Source: Streptomyces sp. TRM68416
GTDB lineage: Bacteria; Actinomycetota; Actinomycetes; Streptomycetales; Streptomycetaceae
Assembly: GCF_014596915.1 (NCBI RefSeq)
Contig: NZ_JACVWU010000029.1
Location: 46,814-110,813, forward strand
Direction: 5' to 3'
DNA length: 64,000 bases
Of the stretch, positions 26,651 through 34,110 are shown piece after piece. The position numbers were made by a program, and so were the translations under genes. Within the stretch, counting starts at the first letter, position 1; every line of letters begins with the position of its first letter. Under the pieces are notes generated by a model, which saw nothing but the letters and a program-made list of their open reading frames with translations, ran no database searches and was not told the origin of the DNA.

Positions 26651-27073
26651 ATGATTACGGCTCGGTCGCTCCGGCGCGTGGCCAGGACCCGCCTCGACGC
26701 GGGTTCTCTGCCGCGGGTGCTGGCGTTGGCCGTGCTCCTGTTCGGCGTCCTGCTCACGCATGGCATGCAGGGGGAGAGCGCCGGCGGGCACTTCTCCGTG
26801 CACGACGGAGTTCACCAGGCAGCCGTCGCCTCCGTGCTGCCGCAGTCCGCCGTGGCGGCCGCCGATCACGGGGGCGGTCATGATCCGGCCCGGCACGGTG
26901 AGCACTGTGCGTCCGGGCAGCCTCAGCAGGGTCCGGTCCTGGTGTCCCCCTGCTTTGCGGCGTCGGTTCGCGAATCGACCGGCACCGACGACACCTTGCC
27001 CCCGTACGTGTCAGCCGCCGGTGCGGCGTCGCCGGTTGCCCTGAGAGCGGCCTCCGTGGTGCGGCAGGTCTAG
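26651..27073 (+). CDS. Small His-containing membrane or secreted protein (DUF6153-like)
   Basis: The 140-residue product has a basic N-terminus, a hydrophobic segment (VLALAVLLFGVLLTHGM, about residues 25-41), and then an extracytoplasmic His-rich part with GGHFSVHDGVHQ, DHGGGHDPARHGEHC and a second Cys in VSPCF. The layout and the THGM exit from the membrane helix resemble small actinobacterial proteins of the DUF6153 type. The histidines and cysteines suggest metal binding, in keeping with the Fur/Zur-like regulator nearby, but this is inference. The family match is from memory and uncertain. Confidence 0.55.
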   Translation: MITARSLRRVARTRLDAGSLPRVLALAVLLFGVLLTHGMQGESAGGHFSVHDGVHQAAVASVLPQSAVAAADHGGGHDPARHGEHCASGQPQQGPVLVSPCFAASVRESTGTDDTLPPYVSAAGAASPVALRAASVVRQV

Positions 27074-27256
27074 AAGCGCGGCGGTTTCCTCCCCCGGCCG
27101 CCGGTCGTCACCGGTACGGCCGTGCAGTACGACGAGCGCTGTTCTGCATGCCCATGACGGGCCGTCACGTTCGTCGACACCGTCCTGCCCCCCACCCATG
27201 CCCGCGCCCCGCTCCGCCCCCACCGGCCGGAGACGCGGCAGCGGCGCGGAGGACCC

Positions 27257-27691
27257 GTGCCGACACACTTCCGTACAGCCGCGCGCACCCCGTCCCCGTG
27301 GCGTCGATGCGTCACGGTGATCCGCGCCGTCCTCGTGACGGCCCTCGGGCTGTGCGCCGTCCTGCACGGTGTGCCCGAGGAGCCCCGTGCGTCGCTGCCC
27401 TTGTCGGCGACCGCATCGGCCACGACCCCGGACCCTCAGCCCCACGGGCCCCACAACCCGCACGACCCTCATCACCCCCACGACACCGCGGCCTGCGCGG
27501 CGGACGCGTTCGCCCGTACGGCGGCCCAGGCGGCCGAGGATCTCCCGCTCGGGGCGATGGCCCCGGCCGTACTCGTGGCCGTGTCCCTGGTGATCGGCAG
27601 ACCTCTCGCCCGGCCGTACACGCTGCGCAGACGTCGCGGCGCGCGCACCGGCCGTGCGGCGCTCGTCCGCACCTCGCGCTGGCGGATCTAG
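27257..27691 (+). CDS. Small membrane protein with a His/Pro-rich loop
   Basis: The 144-residue product has two hydrophobic segments (VIRAVLVTALGLCAVLHGV, about residues 22-40, and MAPAVLVAVSLVIGRPL, about 100-116). Between them lies an extracytoplasmic loop containing HGPHNPHDPHHPHDTAAC, a run of Pro/His/Asp well suited to binding zinc, nickel or copper. The C-terminus is basic and cytoplasmic. I do not recognise the family. The frame is open from GTG 27257 with the expected GC bias at third positions. It sits between the other small His-rich gene and the cysteine-synthase-like gene. Confidence 0.55.
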   Translation: MPTHFRTAARTPSPWRRCVTVIRAVLVTALGLCAVLHGVPEEPRASLPLSATASATTPDPQPHGPHNPHDPHHPHDTAACAADAFARTAAQAAEDLPLGAMAPAVLVAVSLVIGRPLARPYTLRRRRGARTGRAALVRTSRWRI

Positions 27692-27831
27692 AAGCCCGTT
27701 CGCAGCCGGCCGCACTCACCGGCTGCCGCGCGCCCACGGCCGTGCACGCGGACCCACGGTCCGTACGCCCCGCCCGGCGCGCGAGATGAACCCGCACCCC
27801 CCATTCATCGAGCGAGAGTGACAACACGGAC

Positions 27832-28926
27832 ATGCAGTCATCGACGAAGGCCGCACCCACCCCGGACCGGTCCGCCCTTTCCGGGCTGGTGGGCAACACC
27901 CCGCTGCTGCGAGTGTCGGAGCCACTGGCTCCGGCCGGGCGCGGCTTCTGGGCCAAGCTCGAAGGGTTCAACCCCGGCGGCATCAAGGACCGGCCGGCGC
28001 TCCACATGGTCGAGCGGGCCCGGGCCCGGGGCGATCTGCGGCCCGGCGGCCGGATCATCGAGTCCACCAGCGGCACCCTCGGCCTGGGCCTTGCGCTGGC
28101 CGGCATGGTGTACGGCCACCCGGTCACCCTGGTCACCGATCCGGGGCTGGAACTGTCCATGACCCGGCTGCTGACGGCGTACGGCGCCCAGGTCAACGTG
28201 GTCTCCGAGCCGCACCCCACGGGCGGCTGGCAGCAGGCCCGCCGCGAGCGCGTGCAGCGGCTGTTGGAGCAGTGCCCCGGCGCCTGGTGCCCCGACCAGT
28301 ACAACAACCCCGACAACGTCGCCGCCTACACCCCGCTGGCCCTCGAACTCGCCTCGGAGATGGGCCACATCGACGTGCTGGTGTGCAGTGTCGGCACCGG
28401 AGGCCACTCTGCGGGCGTCTCCCGCGTCCTGCGCCAGCTCTATCCGGAGCTGACCGTCGTCGGGGTGGACACGACCGGCTCGACGATCTTCGGCCAGCCC
28501 GCCCGGCCCCGCCTGATGCGCGGCCTCGGCTCCAGCATCCACCCCCGCAACGTCGCCTACGAGCAGTTCTCCGAGGTGCACTGGGTGGCCCCGCACGAGG
28601 CGGTGTGGACGTGCCGCCAACTGGCCGCCTCGCACTACGCCACCGGCGGCTGGAGCGTCGGCGCGGTCGCGCTGGTGTCCGGCTGGCTGGCCCGCACGAT
28701 GCCCGCGGACGCCCGGATCGTCGCGATCTTCCCCGACGGCCCGCAGCGCTACCTGGGGACGGTCTACGACGACGACTACTGCGCCGCCCACGGCCTGCTG
28801 GAGCACCCGGCGGCCCCCGAACCCGACCTGCTCGGCCGCCTGGACGAGAAGGAGGTCACCCGGTGGACGCGGTGCACGGCCGTCGTCGATCCCCTCGGCC
28901 CGCGCGCCGCCGAGGAGGACCGGTGA
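27832..28926 (+). CDS. PLP-dependent cysteine-synthase-like enzyme
   Basis: The 364-residue enzyme is of the beta-substituting PLP fold II type. GNTPLLRV opens the fold, the PLP lysine is K52 in NPGGIKDRPALHM, the substrate loop is ESTSGTLGLGLALAG, and the phosphate-binding loop is CSVGTGGHSAGVSR. It has the C-terminal extension seen in SbnA-like enzymes rather than plain CysK. SbnA makes a diaminopropionate precursor for siderophores from O-phosphoserine and glutamate. The stop overlaps the start of an MFS carrier (GTGA), so product export by that carrier is likely. It may instead be a divergent cysteine synthase. Confidence 0.8.
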   Translation: MQSSTKAAPTPDRSALSGLVGNTPLLRVSEPLAPAGRGFWAKLEGFNPGGIKDRPALHMVERARARGDLRPGGRIIESTSGTLGLGLALAGMVYGHPVTLVTDPGLELSMTRLLTAYGAQVNVVSEPHPTGGWQQARRERVQRLLEQCPGAWCPDQYNNPDNVAAYTPLALELASEMGHIDVLVCSVGTGGHSAGVSRVLRQLYPELTVVGVDTTGSTIFGQPARPRLMRGLGSSIHPRNVAYEQFSEVHWVAPHEAVWTCRQLAASHYATGGWSVGAVALVSGWLARTMPADARIVAIFPDGPQRYLGTVYDDDYCAAHGLLEHPAAPEPDLLGRLDEKEVTRWTRCTAVVDPLGPRAAEEDR

Positions 28927-30215
28927 AGGGGCTGCTCACCCAGGTCGGGTCGTACGACCGCAGCGTCCGGCTGTTGATGGTGAACCAGTTCACCATCAAC
29001 CTCGGCTTCTACATGCTGATGCCGTACCTGGCCGCCCACCTCTCCGGCACCCTCGGGCTGGCCGGCTGGATCGTGGGACTCGTCCTCGGCGTGCGCAACT
29101 TCAGCCAGCAGGGCATGTTCCTGGTCGGTGGGACGCTCGCCGACCGGTTCGGTTACAAGCCGATGATCGTCGCCGGTTGCGTGCTGCGCACCCTCGGCTT
29201 CGCCACGCTGGGGCTGGTCGGCTCCCTGCCCGCGCTGCTCGCCGCGTCGGCGGCCACCGGCCTCGCCGGGGCCCTGTTCAACCCGGCGGTACGGGCGTAC
29301 CTCGCGGCCGACGCGGGGGAGCGCAGGGTCGAGGCGTTCGCCCTGTTCAACGTCTTCTACCAGGCCGGCATCCTGCTCGGCCCGCTGGTCGGCATGGTGC
29401 TGACCGGGGTGGACTTCCGGGTCACCTGCCTGGTGGCGGCCGGGATCTTCGCGCTGCTGAGCGTCGTGCAGATCCGCGCGCTGCCCGCCCGGCGGGCCGA
29501 GGGCGCCGGGGGGCGGGAGAGCGGCGTGCTCGCGCAGTGGCGTGCCGTCCTCGCCAACCGGCCGTTCCTGCTGTTCTCCGTCGCCATGATCGGCTCGTAC
29601 GTCCTGACCTTCCAGGTCTATCTGGCGCTGCCGCTGGAGGTGCGCCGGCTCGGCGGGGACGGGGAGTTCGGCACCGTGGCGGTGGCGCTGCTCTTCGCGG
29701 TGTCCGGGCTGAGCACGATCCTCGGGCAGACGCGGGTGACGGCGTGGTGCAGGACGCGGTACGAGCCCGGGCAGGCGCTCGTGCGGGGGCTGGCGGTCAT
29801 GGGGCTCGCCTTCGTTCCCCTGGCCGCGGCCACCGCCGTGCCCGTACCGGAGTCCGGGACCGGCCTGTGGCTGCTCGCGGCGCTGCCGCCGACGCTGGCC
29901 GCGCTGCTGCTGGCCGTCGGCACGATGATCGCCTACCCGTTCGAGATGGACACCATCGTCCGCCTCTCCGGTGATCGTCTCGTCGCCACCCACTACGGGC
30001 TGTACAACACGATCTGCGGTATCGGCATCACCGTGGGCAACCTGGGCGCGGGTGCCGCGCTCGACGCCGCCCGCGCCGCCGGGCTGCCCGCCCTGCCGTG
30101 GATCACCCTGTGCGCACTCGGACTTGCGTGCGCGGCCGCGCTGTACGGCCTGCATCGCGCGGGACGCCTGGCGGCACCGCCGTCCGCCAGGGAGGCCCGG
30201 GCCGCGCGGCTCTGA
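28923..30215 (+). CDS. MFS transporter, coupled to the cysteine-synthase-like gene
   Basis: The GTG at 28923 overlaps the upstream stop and gives 430 residues with about twelve membrane segments. The MFS signature after helix 2 is FLVGGTLADRFGYKP, and helix 1 begins VNQFTINLGFYMLMPYLA. It is the same subfamily as the carrier at 35874, which shares NFSQQG-F-VGG-LADR. Drug- or metallophore-exporter-type MFS proteins have this form. Coupling with a biosynthetic enzyme points to export of the product. A strong terminator follows 10 bp after the stop. Confidence 0.87.
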   Translation: MKGLLTQVGSYDRSVRLLMVNQFTINLGFYMLMPYLAAHLSGTLGLAGWIVGLVLGVRNFSQQGMFLVGGTLADRFGYKPMIVAGCVLRTLGFATLGLVGSLPALLAASAATGLAGALFNPAVRAYLAADAGERRVEAFALFNVFYQAGILLGPLVGMVLTGVDFRVTCLVAAGIFALLSVVQIRALPARRAEGAGGRESGVLAQWRAVLANRPFLLFSVAMIGSYVLTFQVYLALPLEVRRLGGDGEFGTVAVALLFAVSGLSTILGQTRVTAWCRTRYEPGQALVRGLAVMGLAFVPLAAATAVPVPESGTGLWLLAALPPTLAALLLAVGTMIAYPFEMDTIVRLSGDRLVATHYGLYNTICGIGITVGNLGAGAALDAARAAGLPALPWITLCALGLACAAALYGLHRAGRLAAPPSAREARAARL

Positions 30216-30225
30216 CCCCGTGCCG

Positions 30226-30271
30226 CGGTCAGCGGACGCGGGCTCGGGTCCGGGTCCGCGTCCGCTGACCG
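30226..30271. terminator. Hairpin terminator after the MFS gene
   Basis: A perfect inverted repeat with 16-bp arms (left CGGTCAGCGGACGCGG) and a 14-nt loop starts 10 bp after the MFS stop. Confidence 0.85.
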
Positions 30272-30298
30272 TCGGTCACCGCGTCGGCCGTGCCCGTG

Positions 30299-30433
30299 GA
30301 AGGTCAGGCGCGGGCACGAAGGCAGGCACACGCCGCGAAGGCGGGCACAGGCCACGAAGGTAGGCACACGCCGCGAAGGCAGACACGGGCCGCGGAGGTC
30401 AGGCGTGGTCCGCGTAGGTCAGGCGTGGGCTGC
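30299..30433. repeat. Seven degenerate 19-20-nt tandem repeats between convergent genes
   Basis: Units of the type GAAGGCAGGCACACGCCGC follow each other at 30299, 30318, 30337, 30356, 30375, 30394 and 30414. The last two are 20 nt and the final one runs into the 3' end of the CooC-like gene, supplying its last codons. Confidence 0.85.
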
Positions 30434-31378
30434 CAGCGCCGCGGGCCCGTGCCGGAAGTCGGGGTCGACCTGCGCGGCGAGATCCTCTCCCGTGGCCTCG
30501 TTGGCCCAGGCGGCGGCGTTGCGCAGGTGGAACTCCACGGCGTGCCGCTGGAAGGCCGCCCAGTCCTTGGGGCGTGCGTCGACGGCCTCGCGGAGCAGGT
30601 CCAGGGCGCGGGCGTTGTGCGGCTCCAGCCCGTCGTGGCCGCGGCCCTGCTCCTGGGCGCGCACGAAGCCGGACTGCACGCAGTGCGCGACCAGCCCGTC
30701 TCCGACGTGGCTCCGGAGGAAGTCCAGGTCGTCCTCGCCGGTGACCTTGTTGCCGACCACGGCGACCGGGATCCCGAACTCGGCGGCGTGGTCGCGGTAC
30801 TGGCGGTACACCGAGACGCTCTTGCGGGTCGGTTCGACGACCAGGAAGGTCATGTCGAAGCGGGTGAACAGGCCGGAGGCGAAGGCGTCGGCACCGGCCG
30901 TCATGTCGACGACGACATACTCGCCGGGGCCGTCCACCAGGTGGTTGAGGTACAGCTCGACGGCCCCGAGCTTGGAGTGGTAGCAGGCCACCCCGAGGTC
31001 GCGCTCGTCGAAGGCGCCGGTCACCATCAGCGGCACCCCGCCGACCCGCTGGACGTGGTGGGAGTGGATCTCGTCGTCGCCGAGCAGGCGCAGCAGCCGG
31101 GAGCCGCGTCCCGGCGGGGTCGTCTTGACCATGGCGTCCCGGGACGGGATCCGCGGGTTGGTGCCCCGCAGGTGGTCCTTGATCTCACCGGTGCGCGCGC
31201 TGAGCGGCGGAGCGGCGAAGATCTCGTCCTCGTCGAGGCCGAGGGCGTGGGCCAGGTGCTGGTTGATGTCGCCGTCGATCGCGACGACCGGAGCGCCGGA
31301 GCGCGCGAGGTGACGGGAGAAGAGGGCCGACAGGGTGGTCTTGCCGCTGCCGCCCTTGCCGACGAAGGCAACGCGCAT
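30419..31378 (-). CDS. CooC-like P-loop ATPase (metal-insertion or nucleotide-binding accessory protein)
   Basis: The 319-residue cytoplasmic protein begins MRVAFVGKGGSGKTTLSALF, the deviant Walker A of the MinD/CooC/ArsA class. VVAIDGDINQHLAHALG is the switch region and YVVVDMTAGADAFASGLF the Walker B segment. TFLVVEPTRKSVSVYRQY is typical of CooC/nickel-insertion ATPases, and VVGNKVTGEDDLDFL gives base recognition. CooC proteins help load nickel into carbon monoxide dehydrogenase. No such enzyme is in the window, so a role with another metalloprotein is likely. The ribosome-binding sequence CAGGAG precedes ATG 31378, and an AT-rich palindrome resembling a Fur-family operator lies just upstream. 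Confidence 0.82.
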   Translation of the reverse strand: MRVAFVGKGGSGKTTLSALFSRHLARSGAPVVAIDGDINQHLAHALGLDEDEIFAAPPLSARTGEIKDHLRGTNPRIPSRDAMVKTTPPGRGSRLLRLLGDDEIHSHHVQRVGGVPLMVTGAFDERDLGVACYHSKLGAVELYLNHLVDGPGEYVVVDMTAGADAFASGLFTRFDMTFLVVEPTRKSVSVYRQYRDHAAEFGIPVAVVGNKVTGEDDLDFLRSHVGDGLVAHCVQSGFVRAQEQGRGHDGLEPHNARALDLLREAVDARPKDWAAFQRHAVEFHLRNAAAWANEATGEDLAAQVDPDFRHGPAALAAHA

Positions 31379-31394
31379 CGCTAGCGGCTCCTGT

Positions 31395-31409
31395 TGGAAA
31401 TGGATTTCA
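31395..31409. promoter_or_regulatory. Fur/Zur-like operator upstream of the CooC-like gene
   Basis: TGGAAATGGATTTCA contains the palindrome GAAAT-GG-ATTTC and stands out as AT-rich. It resembles the TGAAAATGATTTTCA form of actinobacterial Zur boxes with a two-base centre. It lies 17-31 bp before the start codon of the minus-strand gene. Confidence 0.5.
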
Positions 31410-31473
31410 TGAGCACAGATTGGGTGGGGCGGGCCGCGCTGTCAAATCGGCCGGGTGGTGAACTCGCCCTGGA

Positions 31474-31929
31474 TCAAGACGAGTTGGCGCCCTGTGGGTC
31501 CGGCAGGCGGTCCCACTGGCAGGGGGCGTCTCCCTCGTGTCCGGAGGGCTGGCAGTCGGTGCAGATGCCGGTGAGTTCGACGGTGTGCTCGACGGCCGCG
31601 AAGCCGGTGTCCGCCGCGATGCGCCCGGCCCACTGCTCGACGACCTCGGAGTCCACGGGTCTGCTGCGGCCGCAGCAGCGGCACATCAGGTAGTGGCGGT
31701 GCCCGTCGTCCGGCCGTCTGCGGTAGAGCCGCTCGCCGACCTCGTCGCGGACGACGTCCACGCCGCCGGACGCCTCCAGTTCGCGCAGGGCACGGTAGAC
31801 GGTCGTCAGGCCGATGGGGGTGCCGTCGGCGGTCAGCAGGGTGTGCAACTCCTGGGCGGACACGAATTCCTGACAGTAGGTCAGACCCCGCAGGACCGCG
31901 GCCCGCTGCCGTGTCGTCCTGCCGCCCAC
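31474..31929 (-). CDS. Fur-family regulator, Zur-like
   Basis: The 151-residue protein has the Fur winged helix (TRQRAAVLRGLTYCQEFVSAQ, shown here in pieces: RAAVLRGLTYCQEF and TTVYRALRELEASGGVDVV), the metal-sensing HRHYLMCRCCGRSRPVDSE and the structural-zinc pair CTDC near residue 131. The order and spacing match Zur rather than iron-responsive Fur. Zur represses zinc-uptake and metallophore genes when zinc is bound. GTG 31929 follows a strong GGGAGGTGATC. It is divergent from the GNAT/binding-protein operon and downstream of the CooC-like gene start, and palindromes occur on both sides, so it likely controls this locus and itself. Confidence 0.88.
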   Translation of the reverse strand: MGGRTTRQRAAVLRGLTYCQEFVSAQELHTLLTADGTPIGLTTVYRALRELEASGGVDVVRDEVGERLYRRRPDDGHRHYLMCRCCGRSRPVDSEVVEQWAGRIAADTGFAAVEHTVELTGICTDCQPSGHEGDAPCQWDRLPDPQGANSS

Positions 31930-31976
31930 GGCCGATCACCTCCCGGCGCTCACGTCGTCGTACGGCCAGTGTAAAT

Positions 31977-31995
31977 AGTAATGATAGTCATGTCC
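31977..31995. promoter_or_regulatory. Fur-box-like site in the regulator/GNAT divergent region
   Basis: AGTAATGATAGTCATGTCC matches 12 of 19 positions of the classical Fur box and sits 48 bp upstream of the regulator's start, in an AT-rich patch. Autoregulation is a reasonable inference. Confidence 0.45.
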
Positions 31996-32016
31996 ATATG
32001 AATGGCGGTTCATATG
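31995..32016. promoter_or_regulatory. Perfect inverted repeat CATATGAA-N6-TTCATATG
   Basis: Two 8-bp arms flank TGGCGG. The site lies midway between the divergent regulator and GNAT genes and is too AT-rich for chance in this DNA. It is probably an operator, either for the Zur-like protein or for another regulator. Confidence 0.6.
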
Positions 32017-32063
32017 TCAGGCCGTGCGCCCGCGGAAGGGGGTGTGATCGCCCCGCCTTTCCT

Positions 32064-32082
32064 CTTGCATATGATGTGCAAG
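32064..32082 (+). promoter_or_regulatory. Inverted repeat and -10 region at the GNAT start; leaderless transcript
   Basis: CTTGCA-N7-TGCAAG encloses TATGAT (32070-32075), a good -10 hexamer. The predicted transcription start coincides with the GTG at 32082, and no ribosome-binding sequence exists, so translation probably begins at the 5' end of the message. Confidence 0.5.
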
Positions 32083-32612
32083 TGCGTGACTACAGCATTA
32101 GGGCGGCGAGCCCCCAAGATCTGGACGCTGCCCGGGCCGTGATGCTCGACACCGTCTACCGAGACCTCGGCAGCGGCTACGTGCCCCGCTGGCACCAGGA
32201 CATCATCGACCCCGCCGCGGCCTACCTGGCCTCCGACCGGCACACCCTCCTGGTGGCCGTCGCCCCGGACGGAGAGATCGTCGCCACCGCGGCCCTCGAC
32301 TCCCGCGGACCGGCCCACCCGCCGAACCCGCGCGAACTCGCCGAGCGCTACCCCTCCGGGCGGACCGCGCAGCTGCGGCGCGTCTACGTCCGCCCCGGGC
32401 ACCGCAGGCGCGGGCTCGCCCGGCGGCTCGTCGACGAGCTGCTCGCCTTCGCCGCGGCGGACGGCGGCTACGAGGCCGTATACCTGCACACGGATCCCTC
32501 CGTGCCGGGTGCCGAAGCGTTCTGGCGGTCGATCGGCAAGGTCGTGCACGACGAGCGGGAGGACGCCGACGGTCACGGCGTCGTCCACTTCGAGATACCG
32601 ATGGGACGGTAG
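32082..32612 (+). CDS. GNAT-family N-acetyltransferase
   Basis: The GTG at 32082 gives a 176-residue protein. The acetyl-CoA-binding motif A is LRRVYVRPGHRRRGLARRLV, with the R/Q-x-x-G-x-G/A pyrophosphate loop as HRRRGLA. YSIRAASPQDLDAARAVM is the usual N-terminal strand and helix. The acceptor is unknown. It lies eight bases before the metal/peptide-type binding lipoprotein and opens that operon, so it may modify a metallophore or protect against it. The start was chosen because the conserved fold begins at once and a promoter -10 lies 7 bp upstream. Confidence 0.82.
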   Translation: MRDYSIRAASPQDLDAARAVMLDTVYRDLGSGYVPRWHQDIIDPAAAYLASDRHTLLVAVAPDGEIVATAALDSRGPAHPPNPRELAERYPSGRTAQLRRVYVRPGHRRRGLARRLVDELLAFAAADGGYEAVYLHTDPSVPGAEAFWRSIGKVVHDEREDADGHGVVHFEIPMGR

Positions 32613-32619
32613 AACGACC

Positions 32620-34107
32620 GTGCGCCGACTCCGCTTCCTCCTCGCCCTCGCGCTCGCTCCCGCCCTGACCGCCTGCTTCGCCTCCTCCGGCGGCGACTCC
32701 TCCGACGCCGCCGAGGGCGGCGCCCGGCTGCGGGTGGCGCTCGCCTTCCCGCCCGCCGAGAACCTCTCGCCGTACGGCGCCGACGCCACGATCCTCAGCC
32801 GCCTCGGCGTCACCGAGGGCCTGACCGCCCTGGACGCCAACGGCGCCGCGGCCCCCGCCCTCGCCGCCTCCTGGCGCCGGGAGAACGACCGCACCTGGGT
32901 CTTCACCCTGCGCGAGGCCACCTTCCAGAACGGCACCCCCGTCACCCCGGCCGCCGTCGTCACCTCCCTCACCCACGCCACCCGGGCCAAGCCCGCGCCC
33001 GCCGCCCTGTCCGGCGTCGGCCTCACCGCCAAGGCCGCCGGGACCACCGACGTGGCGATCACCACCGAGGACCCGGACCCGATCCTGCCGCTGCGCCTGT
33101 CCAGCCCCTCCCTCGCCGTCCTCGCCGGCAAGGCCTACGGCAGGGGCGACCGCGTCGACCCGGTCGGCACCGCCACCGGACCCTTCGAACTCACCAAGGT
33201 CCTCGGCTCCACCGCCGCCACCCTCGACCGCTACGACGACTACTGGGGCGGCCGCGCCCAGGCCCCCGGCATCGACGTGAAGTTCATCGCCGACGGCACC
33301 GCCCGTACCAGCGCGCTGCGCACCGACCAGATCGACCTCGCCGAGGCGATACCCGTCGCCCAGGCCGCCACCCTCGACAAGGGCCTGCGCAAGGCGACCG
33401 CCACCACCCGCACCACGAGCCTGCTGCTCAACACCGGGTCGGGCCCGTTCAAGGACGCCGGACTGCGGGCCGCCGCACGGCAGGCCGTCGACACCTCCGT
33501 CCTCGCCGACGATGTCTACGAGGGATACGCCGACGCCGGCACCGGCATCTACGGCCCCGCCGTCACCTGGGCCGAGGGCAAGCGCACCGCACCGGTCGGG
33601 CGCGCGAAGGCCACCGGCCCGGACGGCACGAAGATCACCCTCGCCACCTACGACAACCGGCCCGAGCTGCCCGAGGTCGCCCAGGTGCTCAAGCAGCAAC
33701 TGGAGAAGGCCGGGTTCGACGTCACCCTGGAGGTGCGCGAGTACTCGCGGCTGGAGAGCGAGGCGCTGGAAGGGAAGTTCGACGCGTTCGTCCTCGCCCG
33801 CAACACCCTCGTCGACACCGGTGACCCCGTCTCCGTCCTCGCCGGCGACTTCGCCTGCGACGGCGGCTACAACATCGCGCAGCTGTGCGACAAGGGCGTG
33901 GACCGGGCCGTCGCCCGGGCCGAGGACGCCGTCGACACCGCGAAGCGGCAGGACGCGGCGATGGCCGCCGAGGCGCGGATCCTCGGCACCGACGCGGTCG
34001 TCCCGCTGGTCCACCAGCGGATCATCACCGGCGTCGGCGGCTCCGTGCGCGGCGCGCTCCTCGACCCGTACGAGCGCACCCTCGTCGGCATCGGCACCCG
34101 GCGCTGA
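32620..34107 (+). CDS. ABC transporter substrate-binding lipoprotein, nickel/peptide family (NikA/DppA-like)
   Basis: GTG 32620 gives 495 residues. The signal VRRLRFLLALALAPALTAC ends in a lipobox LTAC. The SBP_bac_5 fold is clear: ILSRLGVTEGLTALDANGA, WRRENDRTWVFTLREATFQNG, YDDYWGG, LLLNTGSGPFKDAGLRAAARQAV and VLKQQLEKAGFDVTLEVREY. Family members deliver oligopeptides, nickel or metallophore complexes to a two-permease ABC importer; the fused permease follows four bases later. Context with a Zur-like regulator favours a metal or metallophore complex. Confidence 0.87.
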   Translation: MRRLRFLLALALAPALTACFASSGGDSSDAAEGGARLRVALAFPPAENLSPYGADATILSRLGVTEGLTALDANGAAAPALAASWRRENDRTWVFTLREATFQNGTPVTPAAVVTSLTHATRAKPAPAALSGVGLTAKAAGTTDVAITTEDPDPILPLRLSSPSLAVLAGKAYGRGDRVDPVGTATGPFELTKVLGSTAATLDRYDDYWGGRAQAPGIDVKFIADGTARTSALRTDQIDLAEAIPVAQAATLDKGLRKATATTRTTSLLLNTGSGPFKDAGLRAAARQAVDTSVLADDVYEGYADAGTGIYGPAVTWAEGKRTAPVGRAKATGPDGTKITLATYDNRPELPEVAQVLKQQLEKAGFDVTLEVREYSRLESEALEGKFDAFVLARNTLVDTGDPVSVLAGDFACDGGYNIAQLCDKGVDRAVARAEDAVDTAKRQDAAMAAEARILGTDAVVPLVHQRIITGVGGSVRGALLDPYERTLVGIGTRR

Positions 34108-34110
34108 CCC

